Part shown: positions 34,180 through 44,710 of the stretch, in pieces
How positions within the stretch are numbered: position 1 is the stretch's first letter
How the letters are laid out: the number at the start of each line of letters is the position of its first letter
From: Thereva unica
Taxonomy: Eukaryota > Arthropoda > Insecta > Diptera > Therevidae
DNA: 64,000 nt
NCBI GenBank assembly: GCA_949987705.1
Contig: OX465282.1
Coordinates: forward strand, 63,113,922-63,177,921
Direction: 5' to 3'
Program-made: the position numbers and the translations under genes
The notes under the pieces: generated by a model
Told to the model about the DNA's origin: nothing
Seen by the model: only the letters and a program-made list of their open reading frames with translations
Databases searched by the model: none

Positions 34180-34622
34180 TGTGATAGACTAGAGGCTTAG
34201 GGAAAGCCCCTTTGTACTGTTCGACAATCTATTTTTTTCGTATAGAATGCCTAACAGCAGCTCTAGCCGGAGTAGAAGGAGAGAAAGAGAAGTAGGAAGG
34301 AGCTGCCACAACCTAGCCGTGATATTTTTTATTCCACATACATATTTCCAACCATTTCGCGACTCTGGCATCGGGGCGTTTTGAGAAACAACTCGCTGGA
34401 GTGTTATGCCTCCTGAAACGAGTTGAATCTCATCACTCAACCGATGACATGTGCTTGGAGGAGCGGGGAAGGACTAGTGAAGGCTATGACAGGAGGAATC
34501 AGGAATGTAAAGAGGGGAGAAGAAAGAAGGAAAGTTATGTGGGTGGGAAAGTGGAAAAGGCGAAGGACCTCTGGGATTGTAGTCAGACGCCTTACCTACC
34601 CCTAGACTACCGAGGCCCCCGA
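34180..34622 (-). mobile_element. SINE copy 3, full length
   Basis: Reverse complement of the 30533 SINE, including a tRNA head with a damaged A/B-box region (34565-34622) and the tail at 34180-34230. It is inserted at the A-rich codons of LINE-A (aaaaaaaggtga), a preferred type of LINE endonuclease target. Confidence 0.88.
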
Positions 34623-34923
34623 GGGATTGGCTGAACATGAGCTAGTTTCCAAGAGTCGGGATACACTCCGGAGAAATAAGACAGGGCAAAAAGTTTTCGC
34701 AGGGGTTTAGCCAAAGGTGAGGCACATTTTTTGAGTACCATAGGGGGGATTTTGTCGTCGATTTTGTTGTATAGCGTACTTTAGCCTCCCGAAAAGTTAC
34801 TCGTCGCCGGAGGGGTAGAATCCCCCAAAAAAACACCCCCTAAAAGAAAAAATCCGTTTTGGGTTAATATCTCTTACACTGTAAGTCATAAAATAGTGCT
34901 TACCGAGTTTATAGATTCTGCGA

Positions 34924-35154
34924 CTATCTACAAGAAATGATATTATACATTTTTCCGTACGGATAGCCATTCTTGGGATATCGCCGTGTTAAAGATTTAA
35001 AATACTCATATGAACTCATTCGCGACTTGTACAGGTCACCATACGTTCCATAAATCCTTTGTTGGAAAACTTTGCTAATATTTTCAAGGGTGATTACAGG
35101 ATATGTTTGGAGAAAATATTTTTTTCTATAGAGAGGGCTACCCCTACTATCCAC
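34924..35154 (-). CDS. Unrecognised 76-codon ORF fragment
   Basis: Protein-like composition rich in Tyr, Arg and Lys (SRMSSYEYFKSLTRRYPKNG near the end, YPVITLENISKVF earlier). The frame stays open a few codons upstream of the Met. No domain is recognised, and it may be an exon or a piece of a transposon ORF. It lies between LINE-A copy 2 and the TGTTACG repeat. Confidence 0.3.
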   Translation of the reverse strand: MDSRGSPLYRKKYFLQTYPVITLENISKVFQQRIYGTYGDLYKSRMSSYEYFKSLTRRYPKNGYPYGKMYNIISCR

Positions 35155-35652
35155 TAAAATACAGGATCCTTACCTAAAAAGAAATATATATTTTTTTTAA
35201 ATTTATTTAAACAAAATGTAAACTTGAATAATTGATACACTGATTATCGTATCACAATAAAATTAAAAGTAAATCTGTATTCTTTTATTTAGAGCGACTT
35301 CATTTAGAAGATATGTAGGTCAAAAATATGGGCGAAATACTGCAACGCGAAGAATATTGAGATTTTGCTCATACTTTCAACCTATATATCTTCCAAATGG
35401 AGTCACTCAAGTTTCTGTCCTTTATACTGTCCTTTATATAGAATGAAAGTATTTATGCTTTACTTACAGTGTCATGCCCTTTCATTTTATACCAATGTCG
35501 GGGCAAAAGCAGCATCACCACCATCTTGATTTTTTTTACAAAATAGTCATATTGCATTTTCACGCGAGCTATACATGCGTACGTGCAAAATTTGAATTTG
35601 ATCGGTTATATATTCTACTTTTTTAGTGTATTGTTACGTTTTTACGGCTTAA

Positions 35653-36504
35653 CCCTTAGCTGGACGTAGGGGTGCAGGGACACCCCAGGCCTACAAGAAA
35701 CCCTTTTTTCATGATATCAATCTAATAACAATATGTGTGGGACCATCTACTGTGTCTTGAAGGTTGTAAGTTTCACTTGTGTTAGATGGTGCTATGCACA
35801 GAGATTTTACGTGGTTGCGGGTGTCCATACATTCAAAAAATATAGGAGTTTTGATTTTTTGAAGCAAAATGTCGATTTTTCATGTCTTATCGCACCTTAA
35901 ATTTTTCTCTCTCGTAATAATAAAAAAGTCTCTCAACTATTGGGACATAAAAAAGGGTTGTCAAAGAACTCCACTGATTTTGATTGACGGTCAATATTGC
36001 ATAGGCCAGCTATGTTACAAAAACACCCTGAGCCACCGTAGGAATGTAGCAGCACTGACAAAATTTTATCGCTACTACCACAGTGACTGTTCCTCCGAGT
36101 TAAACGCTCTCCTGCCTGCACGGCAATCTTATACCCGCAACACCAGATTAGCCCACTCGCCTCATTCCCTTCACCTGCAACTACCCTTTTCACGCACTCA
36201 ACAAGATATGAATTCGTTTGTTAATAGAACAACTCGACTGTGGAATAACCTCTCGCAGTCAGTATTTCCGAGCTCCTACAACATCCAAGAGTTCAAACGC
36301 AGGGTTAATCACCACCTTCTTCAATACCCCCCCGTACCATTTTACCCTTAACCTATACCCCCCCCCCTTCCTCCCCCCGTACTAAGCTTACTGCTAGACA
36401 TTGCACCATGACGTGACAAATGACATGACGGACTAGTAGTACAAAGGGTGACTCCTGAGCTTAGCACTGCCACATAAAAAAAAACGAGGTGGGCCAGCTA
36501 AGGG
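35653..36504. mobile_element. piggyBac-like element with TTAA target, holding LINE-A copy 3
   Basis: Ends cccttagctgg and ccagctaaggg are inverted. TTAA lies on both sides (35649-35652 and 36505-36508). The intact copy at 40460-40480 reads across the empty site with a single TTAA. Without the LINE insert it is about 395 bp and non-coding, so a MITE. Confidence 0.85.
36028..36485 (+). mobile_element. LINE-A copy 3, 3' part
   Basis: From ctgagccaccgtaggaatg through the C-terminal block to the tail gcactgccacataaaaaaaa. Very similar to 1870-2331 (the copy least diverged from copy 1). 5'-truncated within the piggyBac-like MITE. Confidence 0.9.
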
Positions 36505-36759
36505 TTAACGGATTCGTAGGATTAATTAAGGAATACACTTTTTAATTATCCACACAAAATTTATTTATTACAAACCAAAACACATTTTAATAACAAACAC
36601 AATTCTTACAGTTCACTATAATCACTTTCAATTTAATAACTTGCACTATTAAATTCTATCTATCGCTTTATAGTTCACTTTTAAATCACCACTTTTCACT
36701 CTTCTCACTTTAGAACACTTTTATCGCCTTTCAAATCAAAACCAGGATGGACAACTGTT

Positions 36760-37739
36760 CGGGACGAACAGTCCTAAGAAGGGGGCAATGTGATGATTTA
36801 TGCGCCATCTGTTGGTCAAAAAAGCATAATCAACGATTGTCGGTAACAACTCTGGTTGATGTCTGTCCGTTCTTTGAGACAAAATTTTCGGAATTTTTGT
36901 TGTTGTGTTGTTTAAAAACGATTTTTCAGGTTTAGAGAAAAATTTAGTCGTGGAAGATTTTTATTTTTTTATGAAATCATATTTTTTTGTCTGCAGGTGG
37001 ATAAATTTTAAATTACGGTGCCGCAAATTTTAATTTCTGCTTTGTACAGAATTGAGCCTGAGAAAATTTCAGTAAAAAGTTTTAAATTACATATGGGAGA
37101 GGTTTTTATCATATAGTATCTATCCCAGGCAATGAAGTATTTTGCCTCATCATTAAGATTTGATGTTTAATGATATGGGAAAAGTAAAATCTTTCTTTAT
37201 GTAAAACCATTCCATGCTAAACTGTCGCACTTTACTCCAAAAGAATATTTTAAAATTTATAACGCACCAGGAATTGTAAGTGCTTTATAAATATAATAAG
37301 TCTTGTGCACTCTCTTCCACACCACCTAAGAGGTCGAGTACAGGGCGCGTTTTTTTATATCGTGGTGTCCCCAGTAGGCATAATTTACGGCTTTCAATCA
37401 AAAAGATCCTTTCGCATTCAGGCATTGCTTTGGATTTAGGACCTTGGCTATAATGATAGATCCACATAAATATATCATCCTGGAACTGTAAAACAATTGA
37501 ATCCTTCTTTCCAAAATTTACAGACAGCATAACAGGGACAGGCTGAAGTGTACTATAAACCGGCTTTACTTAGTATTAACTGGTTTTGTTAATATTCATC
37601 CTCTCATCTTTACAATTTTTCCACAACTGCTTGTACAGGGTCTGTCTCGTATGCTAGGACTCCTAATAGTTTGGCGCTATAAAATTTGTAAATAGAGTAT
37701 TACTAACACCCTATATGTAACAAATCAAAGGCTTTACTT
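36760..37739. other. Unassigned
   Basis: Contains an 81-codon minus-strand ORF (37285-37530) without recognisable motifs. Nothing else is supported. Confidence 0.35.
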
Positions 37740-38319
37740 CCCAGCGGGAAAACTAGCGAGGGGTTACTCAGGTAACCCAAGAATTCATTAATGATTTGTG
37801 TAACCGCTTACATGATAATTGAAAAATTCTACTGCCAATTTAGTAAAATGGAGGTCTTTACATTGTAATGGATAGGTAAGCGACTAGGTAATGACTAGTG
37901 AAATACTTTCGTTGGAAATGTGATGTGCTTTTATTATTCTGTGTCTTGTCGAAGCCTCTCTTATTGAGTTTATTCCGTCCTCCAAATTCGTTCGGTGTGG
38001 ATCGTGCAGTGCAGTCAAAAAGATATCTTGCTAGTAAAATTCTCACCAAATGTAGCTGAAATGCAATGGTAATTTTGGATAGTAATGTTTTTAATGCTAA
38101 AAAGGGTAGCCGGAATTTTATACTGCGTGCCTTACATGGTAATCTATGTATTCACTAATACACTTCACCTCTGAAATAAGTCCTCGTTTGTAATGCCTAC
38201 AGTAAGTACTTACCACCATAGGACATCCCTATGTAAAAGTAAGCTATTATTTCATCACAAAGGTAATGGGTCCATCTCATTATCACCTCGCTTACCTAGC
38301 CATTACATTTCCCGCTGGG
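37740..38319. mobile_element. MITE with CCCAGCGGGAAA termini (580 bp)
   Basis: Inverted ends cccagcgggaaa (37740) and tttcccgctggg (ending 38319) with TT on each side. Non-coding; superfamily not determined. Confidence 0.7.
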
Positions 38320-38445
38320 TTGTAAAAACGGAGAATACTTAAACACTTTTATCAGCTTTATCCCGTAAACTTCCGAAGTTATCGTCGAAGGCGAACTGAC
38401 AATCAAAAAATCTTGGTGCTTCCTGTGTAGATCAACAAATTACTT

Positions 38446-38820
38446 GATAAACATACAACATTCTATCGCCACTATCTCAGTACCATCGAAATAAACCCTC
38501 TCCTGACTGCACGGCAATCTTATTCCCTCAGAACCAAATTAGATAACTCGTCTCACTCCTTCCACCTGCAGCCCTCTTTTCGGGCACTCTACAAAATAGG
38601 AATTCGTTTCTAAAAAGAACAACTGGATTCTGGAATAATCGGTTAGTATTTCCGAGCTCATACAACATCCCAGAATTCAAACGCAGAATTCCTCGTCAAT
38701 TCCACCTCCCAACGATCATAATGGTTAACCTATTCCACCCTTGTACTAATCTTACTGCAAGACAATGAACCATGATATGACAAACTAAATAATGGACTAG
38801 TTGTACAAGAGTTATTTTGG
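38446..38820 (+). mobile_element. LINE-A copy 4, old 3' fragment
   Basis: The C-terminal block and 3' UTR are recognisable (gcacggcaatcttatt, then agctcatacaacatccc, then aatggactagttgtacaag), but with many more changes than the other copies, so this is an older insertion or a different subfamily. Confidence 0.75.
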
Positions 38821-39483
38821 GAAATTTGTTCAAAAATCGTACAACATTTTTCAAGTTTTTTTTTGATTTTGATGGTGGTTCACCGCATTGAAAAAGAGGT
38901 TATAATAAATTTTCCAATTTATTTTTGATATTATTTCATCAAAACTAAAATTTAAACACATAAAAATATTTGAATCATTTTTCAAATACAACCTGTATCT
39001 AGGGGTGGTTGAAAATGACTTATTTCTTCTTAACAATACCAAGCAACCAACCTGCAATCCGGTAGCAGCAACAATTATCCAAAACGTAGAAAAAAGCTGC
39101 TGTATAAAGTTTATTTTTAAAATATTACTTCCCTTTAGTTTTATCCCCTTAATGGTTGATAAAATTTGGCTAGATTAAATAAAAATCAACCACCTACGCA
39201 AATAAATATAAAAAAGAGTGCATTTAATTTGATTATTATAATTATCCTTATCCTTAAAAAGGGGTGTATTTTATATTTATAAGGGTGACAAACATATTTT
39301 ATTGCAGTCCTAAAATTTCCTGCTGATTTTCATAATCAGCCACCAAAAAACATGAAGAGAAATTGTTTCAAAACGGTGTTTCGACACCCCTCCCCCTCCC
39401 ATTCCTTTGCGTTGCAAATGGACTTTTCGCTAACTAATGCAAATAAGTCTCATAAAATCAAAAAGTCCGAAAACTGAAAAATC

Positions 39484-40005
39484 ATGAGATTCGATATCTC
39501 AAATTTGTATACGGCACCGCGCCCCAGCCAACTTCATTTTAATGTTCCAAGAAAATACCTTCTTATGTACACTTTATTTCCTTCATCGATAACCCTCAGC
39601 TTTTTTATTATGTATTATCGAAACTCCAAACCAAAGCTTCTAAATCTTGCAAGTTTTACCGTAAGAACAAACCGCAAAAACCGGCTTTACTTCCACACCG
39701 CACCGATTACGCAAGGAACGAGCCCGTCAACAGATGCTGTATAGTTTTTAATAGCCATAGCTCCTCTTTCTCCCCTTCCCTCAACAAGGCATCCTATAAA
39801 AAAATACTCAAATCCCTACTAACATAACCCCTTCTGACAATAGTAGGTTTTTAGCAGCTATCGGTAGTTATAGTAATATTATATTATATTATAAAAGATA
39901 CATATGTTTAATCTAAGTACATATATGTATACCTAGTTTAAGTGTGCCTTGTTTGGCGAATAAATAAATAAATAAAATAAATAAATAAAATAAATAACAA
40001 AAAGA
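39484..40005 (+). mobile_element. Probable LINE 3' end with (AATAA)n tail
   Basis: A short frame (39484-39744) ends in a FHTAPITQGTSPSTDAV segment resembling LINE C-termini. About 200 bp later cgaataaataaataaataaa begins (39957-39998). The arrangement, not a clear motif, supports the call. Confidence 0.4.
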
Positions 40006-40189
40006 AAACAGACGCCAGCGCCGCCAAACACCAACACCCGCCATCCTCGCAGGTCCCATGATTACGCATCTACTTATAGATAATCAATGGTGAAGACAAC
40101 TTCAAGCTTCTGGACGAAAAGAAAAGAACATACCACTAGGCTCAAGAAAAGGGACGAAGGTCCCAGAAGTTAGATAAAGGTGGAACTTG

Positions 40190-40482
40190 GATATAAAAGC
40201 GGCTTGCAAGAGCTGAGAAAGTCAGTTTTGATTTGAAAGGCGATAAAAATGTTCTAAAGTGAGAACAGTGAAAAAGTGGTGATTTAAAAAGAGAATTATA
40301 AAGCGATATATAGCATTTAATAGTGCGAGTTATTAAAGTGAAAGTGATTATAGTGAACTGTAAGAATTGTGTTTGTAATTAAATTGTGTTTTGGTTTGTA
40401 ATAAATAAATACTTGTGTGGATAATTAAAAAGTGTATTCCTTAATTAATCCTACGAATCCGTTAAGCCGTAAAAACGTAACA
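40190..40482 (+). repeat. TGTTACG terminal repeat, copy 2 (LTR-like)
   Basis: It holds a TATA-like ggatataaaagcgg at 40191, an initiator-like agtcagtttt about 30 bp downstream, an aataaa stretch at 40401-40410, and ends gccgtaaaaacgtaaca at 40482. These are the elements of a U3-R-U5 LTR in plus orientation. The left limit is uncertain. Directly after it, with ATAT, starts Gypsy-K coding sequence. Confidence 0.6.
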
Positions 40483-40486
40483 ATAT

Positions 40487-41138
40487 TAAAATACGCGCAC
40501 TGAGAGCTAAACCAGTGTAAAAGATGCGGATTTATGACACATCAAGATCAAAATTTATGTAAAGCCATCAACTACAAGTGTGAATATTGTCACAGAACAG
40601 GACATTTCGGATCATGCTGCCTAAATAAGGGTCGCGCTAAGATTCGTGACAGAAAAGTGAATAAATTTGTTAATCGTACGAAAGTATCGTCAGAGTCTTC
40701 TTCAGAGTGCTCTAATAACAGTCGACACAGTATTGGGTTGGTACACCGCATACATCGAGATAGAAAAATGGACATAAAAATAAATGGTGAAAATTTGTGC
40801 ATGGATTGGGATCCTGGATCAGCGTATTCCATTATAAATAAACGCATATGCGAAAGTATTGGTAAGCCTACACTTAAAAAAAGTCCAGTTTTACAAGCAT
40901 ACGGTGGTTTCAAAATTAAAACTTTGGGCAAAACTGTCGTTAACGTTACTGTGGGAATTGATAGTCAACAGTTAGACGTAGTGGTTATAAAGGATGACAG
41001 CTCTCCTCCACTTTTTGGATTACCTTGGTGTGAGAAATTTAACATGGAGTTTCCAAGTAGTGTGTGTGCAGTACAGGAACATTCAAAACAAGACACAGGA
41101 ATTTCTTTACAACAAGTTCTGAAGGAGCTTCAGACACT
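40487..41138 (+). pseudogene. Gypsy-K gag zinc knuckles and protease
   Basis: Two Cys/His knuckles are visible (CKRCGFMTHQDQNLC and CEYCHRTGHFGSC), then a retropepsin-like segment with the catalytic triad region written DPGSAYS instead of D(T/S)G, followed by LFGLPWCEKF. The Met at 40534 is internal. The frame is cut at 41138 by the Harbinger-like element and resumes in frame at 42038. Confidence 0.8.
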
Positions 41139-42037
41139 GGCCTCGATTCTCGAATCCGGGCGAATCGGAAGTGAGTGCGGATTTGACACTTTGTGATTCC
41201 CTACTCCGCGGTTGCTAATTTGATTTCTGAAAAAATTCGGAGTGAAGACTCACGCGATTATGCAATACGCGATTGCAGATTTGCTTGAGAGAATTTGACG
41301 TTTGACATCCGCGGAAAAATTGTAGCGGATTACACTTGTAGGGTGATTTGAGCATGGAAGTTGATGTTTTTTGTTTTGTTATTTGGTGGTTTTATTTTAA
41401 CTTAGAAAATTTTTTAAATGATAAAATAATTTATTACAAAAAAAATAAATAGAGCCTCTTTTTTAAAAATAACAAATTATTTTTATTGCATATTTTTCAG
41501 ATAAAAATAAATTCATTTAAAAAAGTAAAGAAAGAATTATAGTTAAAAAAATTAAATAAGCGTTTAAAACAGTACATTCTTAGTCTATTTCACAACACAT
41601 CTCTTTTGTTTTTTCCTTTTGTAAATATATTTAAAACAAATTTATTGAAAATAAATAAAATTCGTTTCTGGATGTATCCCAATTAAATCACTTTCAGAAC
41701 AGTTGCACTATTATAAAATACACTAGGGAAACACATAATAGCCACCGAAACATCATGTTGACCGAACGTATTAACTAATGGGCACGAATTAGTTAAATTT
41801 AATAAAACTTTCACGCAAAATCAAAATTATTTGCCACAAATCAAATTTCAAATGTTTACTTTGCCATTTCCCATTTGTCAAAAAACCAGCTGATTTATTT
41901 TCGGAGTGTTAATTCCGCAATTTAATATGACACTACTCCCGGCGTATTGAAGCATCGCTAGCAAGCGTGAACTTCACGTGAAGGGAGTCTCAATCACCGC
42001 GGGAGTTCCCGATCCGTCGTTTTCGATAATCGAGGCC
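41139..42037. mobile_element. Harbinger-like element, 899 bp, TSD ACT
   Basis: Ends ggcctcgattctcgaatccg and the complement of ...gataatcgaggcc at 42037. ACT triplets lie at 41136-41138 and 42038-42040. Taking out the element and one ACT rejoins the Gypsy-K frame (QTL then FRNEIG). Same termini and outer ~45 bp as the MITE at 3118-3444, but with a different, AT-rich interior and no transposase. Confidence 0.88.
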
Positions 42038-42695
42038 ACTATTTCGAAATGAAATAGGGGAAATTAAGGATTTCGAAGTGAAGTTACATGTAAAAGAATC
42101 AGCAACACCTGTGCATGCACCAGCTAGACCGATCAAGTTTGGGTTACAAAAAAAAACGTAGAAGCGGAATTAAAAAGACTGCTACAACAAGAAGTCATTT
42201 CAGAGGTCGATCCAAATGAAGTTCCAATAGAGTGGGCAACGCCATCAGTTAACGTGCCAAGGAAGAGTGGTGCTGTTCGAATCTGTGGGGACTTCCGAAT
42301 AACTATCAATCCAGTTTTGATACCTGAAACATTTCCAGTGCCATTACTTGATCAAGTTCGTCGTAAATTAGCAGGAGAACAGAAATTTAGTAAAATTGAT
42401 ATCAATGATTGAAAATTGATGCGTATTTACAATTTGCAGTAGCAGCACCTGAATCGCGAAAATACGTAACTATAGCAACACATTTGGGATACTTTCAGTT
42501 CAATAGATTACCGCTCGGAATCGCATACGCCCCTGCGATATGTCAGCGGTACTTACAAAGACTATTACAAGACATCCCCGGAGTTGCAATTTATTTTGAC
42601 GACATCGCTGTTACAGGGAGAAGTGACCAGGAATATTTAGGAAGATTAAGGTTAGTGCTTCAAAAATTAAATAATGCTGGATTTACAAAACTTTT
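42038..42695 (+). pseudogene. Gypsy-K reverse transcriptase (broken)
   Basis: The frame carries the RT start (ATPSVNVPRKSGAVRICGDF) and stops near 42410 at an extra ~11 bp. The next frame (42409-42702) carries FNRLPLGIAYAPAICQR and the active site YFDDIAVTGRS. The sequence ends abruptly after NNAGFTK at about 42695, so connection, RNase H and integrase are absent. Confidence 0.85.
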
Positions 42696-43882
42696 TAAAT
42701 AACATTAATATTTCATTTATTGACTACTTCAAATTTTGTTGATTTATTTTGAGGCACCCTGTAAACCAATTGAACTTCTTTTTTCAATTAAGAGGTAATA
42801 ATGACAATATTTATTTCCCAAAATTTCATTATGATATCTTTAACACCACAAAAGTTACAGATTTTTGATAGCCAACAAGTCATTTTGGCCCACTGTGCGC
42901 CGTCTAGACGAGAAATATTTTCTGTGACGACATCAGTTTCGAAATAAAACAGAAACATTCTTGTGGGCAAATTCTGTTATGGGTCATTACATATCAAATC
43001 AGCCAATGGTTTGGACCTCACCACCTCCGATTGTTATAATTTTCTTATATATGTGTTTTTCTGGTGGAAATTAAGAAAAAAACAATTTTTCAGATTTTTT
43101 AGACTTCTATTTTTTTAGTTATAAATTATCAAAATTTCGAAAATCTTAAAATTTTGGCTAATTTTGAAATATTTAAATTGGTCTAGTCAAAAACTATTTG
43201 ACATATCATAGAAAGCTGAAAGTAGCACCTTCTGCTTTAACAAGATTTTAATTGGATATACAGCATGGATATATTAGCAAGAATAAACCTTTTTCCGACA
43301 TTTTGAAAATTTACTTTTTGAAATATCTCAAAGTAATGTTCTTTCAAAATTTTGAAAAAATTATATCTTGTGAATACACTCTTAACATATAATGCCAAAA
43401 TTTAGGTTGGGACGACATAGGGATCGTATTAAAATAATTTTTTTAAGTACTTGAAAATCTGAACGTTCAATGAACGCAATATCAAAAAAATTTTAGTTGC
43501 GGAAGAGCTTTTACCAACCGCTAGTAATGTCGCTTTTTACTAATTTGGGTATGGCAAATACAATAAAAATAAAGTCAACCCTCTAACTCGATCGAAAATT
43601 ACCCCCAGGACAACCCTTATTACTAAAATTGAGCGATTCATAACTGCTAGTCCGGGGAAATTAGCATTTAAAGGAGACAAAATTCCAAAATGGCTGAAAA
43701 TTGGTGCACAGCTTCCTTGTGACTTGTTAAGAAAACAATTTCGGAATCCAAAAAAATAAAACATGGCCGCCGAAGATATCGCGTTTCCCCGAGTTTTCCA
43801 TGTATCTCGGTTATATCAAAATTTCTAACTTTTATTTTACTATTTAGTTTCCTAAAAGGGAATTTTTTTACTCTTTTATTTT
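42696..43882. other. Unassigned AT-rich stretch
   Basis: It begins with a gaggcaccctgtaaacc word that resembles ends of some DNA transposons but has no partner. No ORF of interest on either strand. Confidence 0.4.
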
Positions 43883-44710
43883 TTATAAAAAGTGTATAGT
43901 TCTGCCAGCTTGCCAGCACAGCACTATGTTTACTAATTTCTTGGCCTTTGGGTTTGGTTTCGGAACCGTTTCCATGTTAGCGCACTCCACTAATGTAATC
44001 TGTTCTGCCGGTTCTCCTTTTCCCAAAACCGTATCCTTCTTCAATCGTATTTCTCGTTCGTTAGTTTTTAGCACTCTCACAAATACCTCCTTTTTGTCGT
44101 CGATGCTCACCAGACATTTTCCAATTGCTATATTTTTGATTGGTTCCCTTTGCTCTGGCTCGATAAGGTAAAATCGGTAGCTCCCGGGATCACCATCGGC
44201 TATCACTCGCACCAATTTCTCAGCACACGGAGAAAGCACGGTATCTTCACGAACGACGACTTTCAGCTGCGAATAACAAGTGGATCCTGTGGCCATTGGA
44301 ATCTCCTTGTTGTCATATCATAGTATTTCCTCCCCGATGTCCAGTAGAATTTTATGTGTTTTCATAAAGTCCAGACCGAGAATGCACTCGTCTGTTATAT
44401 CAGCTACCAGGAACGAATGTGAAAATCCAATGTCAGCAAGAACCACATCCAACATAATTTCCCCGTGTAATCGTACTGGCTCTCCTGTTGCAGTTTTCAG
44501 TCTGTATTGGCGTGCGTCTTTCAGCCATTTATTACCGACCATGTCAGCCCGGATAACAGATTTTGAAGCACCAGTGTCTACAGTTATTGTGCATTTTTCA
44601 GCTCCAATCTTTCCATCGATGACCAGGCTGTTGCCACTACGCTGCAGTTGTTTGATAGTGGTGATGATGACACCGGGGGCTTCGATTTCCCCGACTAACT
44701 CCCGCCCCAT
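43883..44710 (-). pseudogene. Gypsy-A protease region
   Basis: The retropepsin block CTITVDTGASKSVIRADMVG and the later ECILGLDFMKTHKI are clear. An in-frame TGA at 44318-44320 interrupts an otherwise continuous frame to about 43900, where the element is truncated before RT. Confidence 0.85.

Larger units (their letters stand above)
32850..34790 (-). mobile_element. LINE-A copy 2, 5'-truncated, carrying a SINE
   Basis: The 3' end at about 32850 abuts the leader of LINE-B, with an A-rich tail (ttttttttta on the plus strand) and the family's terminal segment at 32875-32950. RT lies at 34114-33404 (KAFDRVW, SAGVPQGSI, FTDD), C-terminal block at 33376-33050. The SINE at 34180-34622 separates the QPIP and KKG parts of the RT N-terminal block. 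The copy starts at about 34790 in the PPMVLKKCASPLAKPL region. Confidence 0.85.
35632..36755 (-). repeat. TGTTACG terminal repeat, copy 1 (interrupted)
   Basis: Starts tgttacgtttttacggctt at 35632, is interrupted by a piggyBac-like element after TTAA (35653-36504), and continues from cggattcgtagg (36509) to tcaaatcaaaacca at about 36750. It is the reverse complement of 40215-40482. The orientation with a TATA box in the 40.2-kb copy suggests an LTR, read here on the minus strand, or a long TIR. Confidence 0.65.

Noticed and set aside
37285..37530. 81-codon minus-strand ORF
   Set aside because: No motif and no neighbouring TE frame to attach it to; kept only as a remark in the unassigned stretch.
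39957..39998. CRISPR-like short repeat array
   Set aside because: It is a simple (AATAA)n tract, with no spacers; the eukaryotic context also argues against it.
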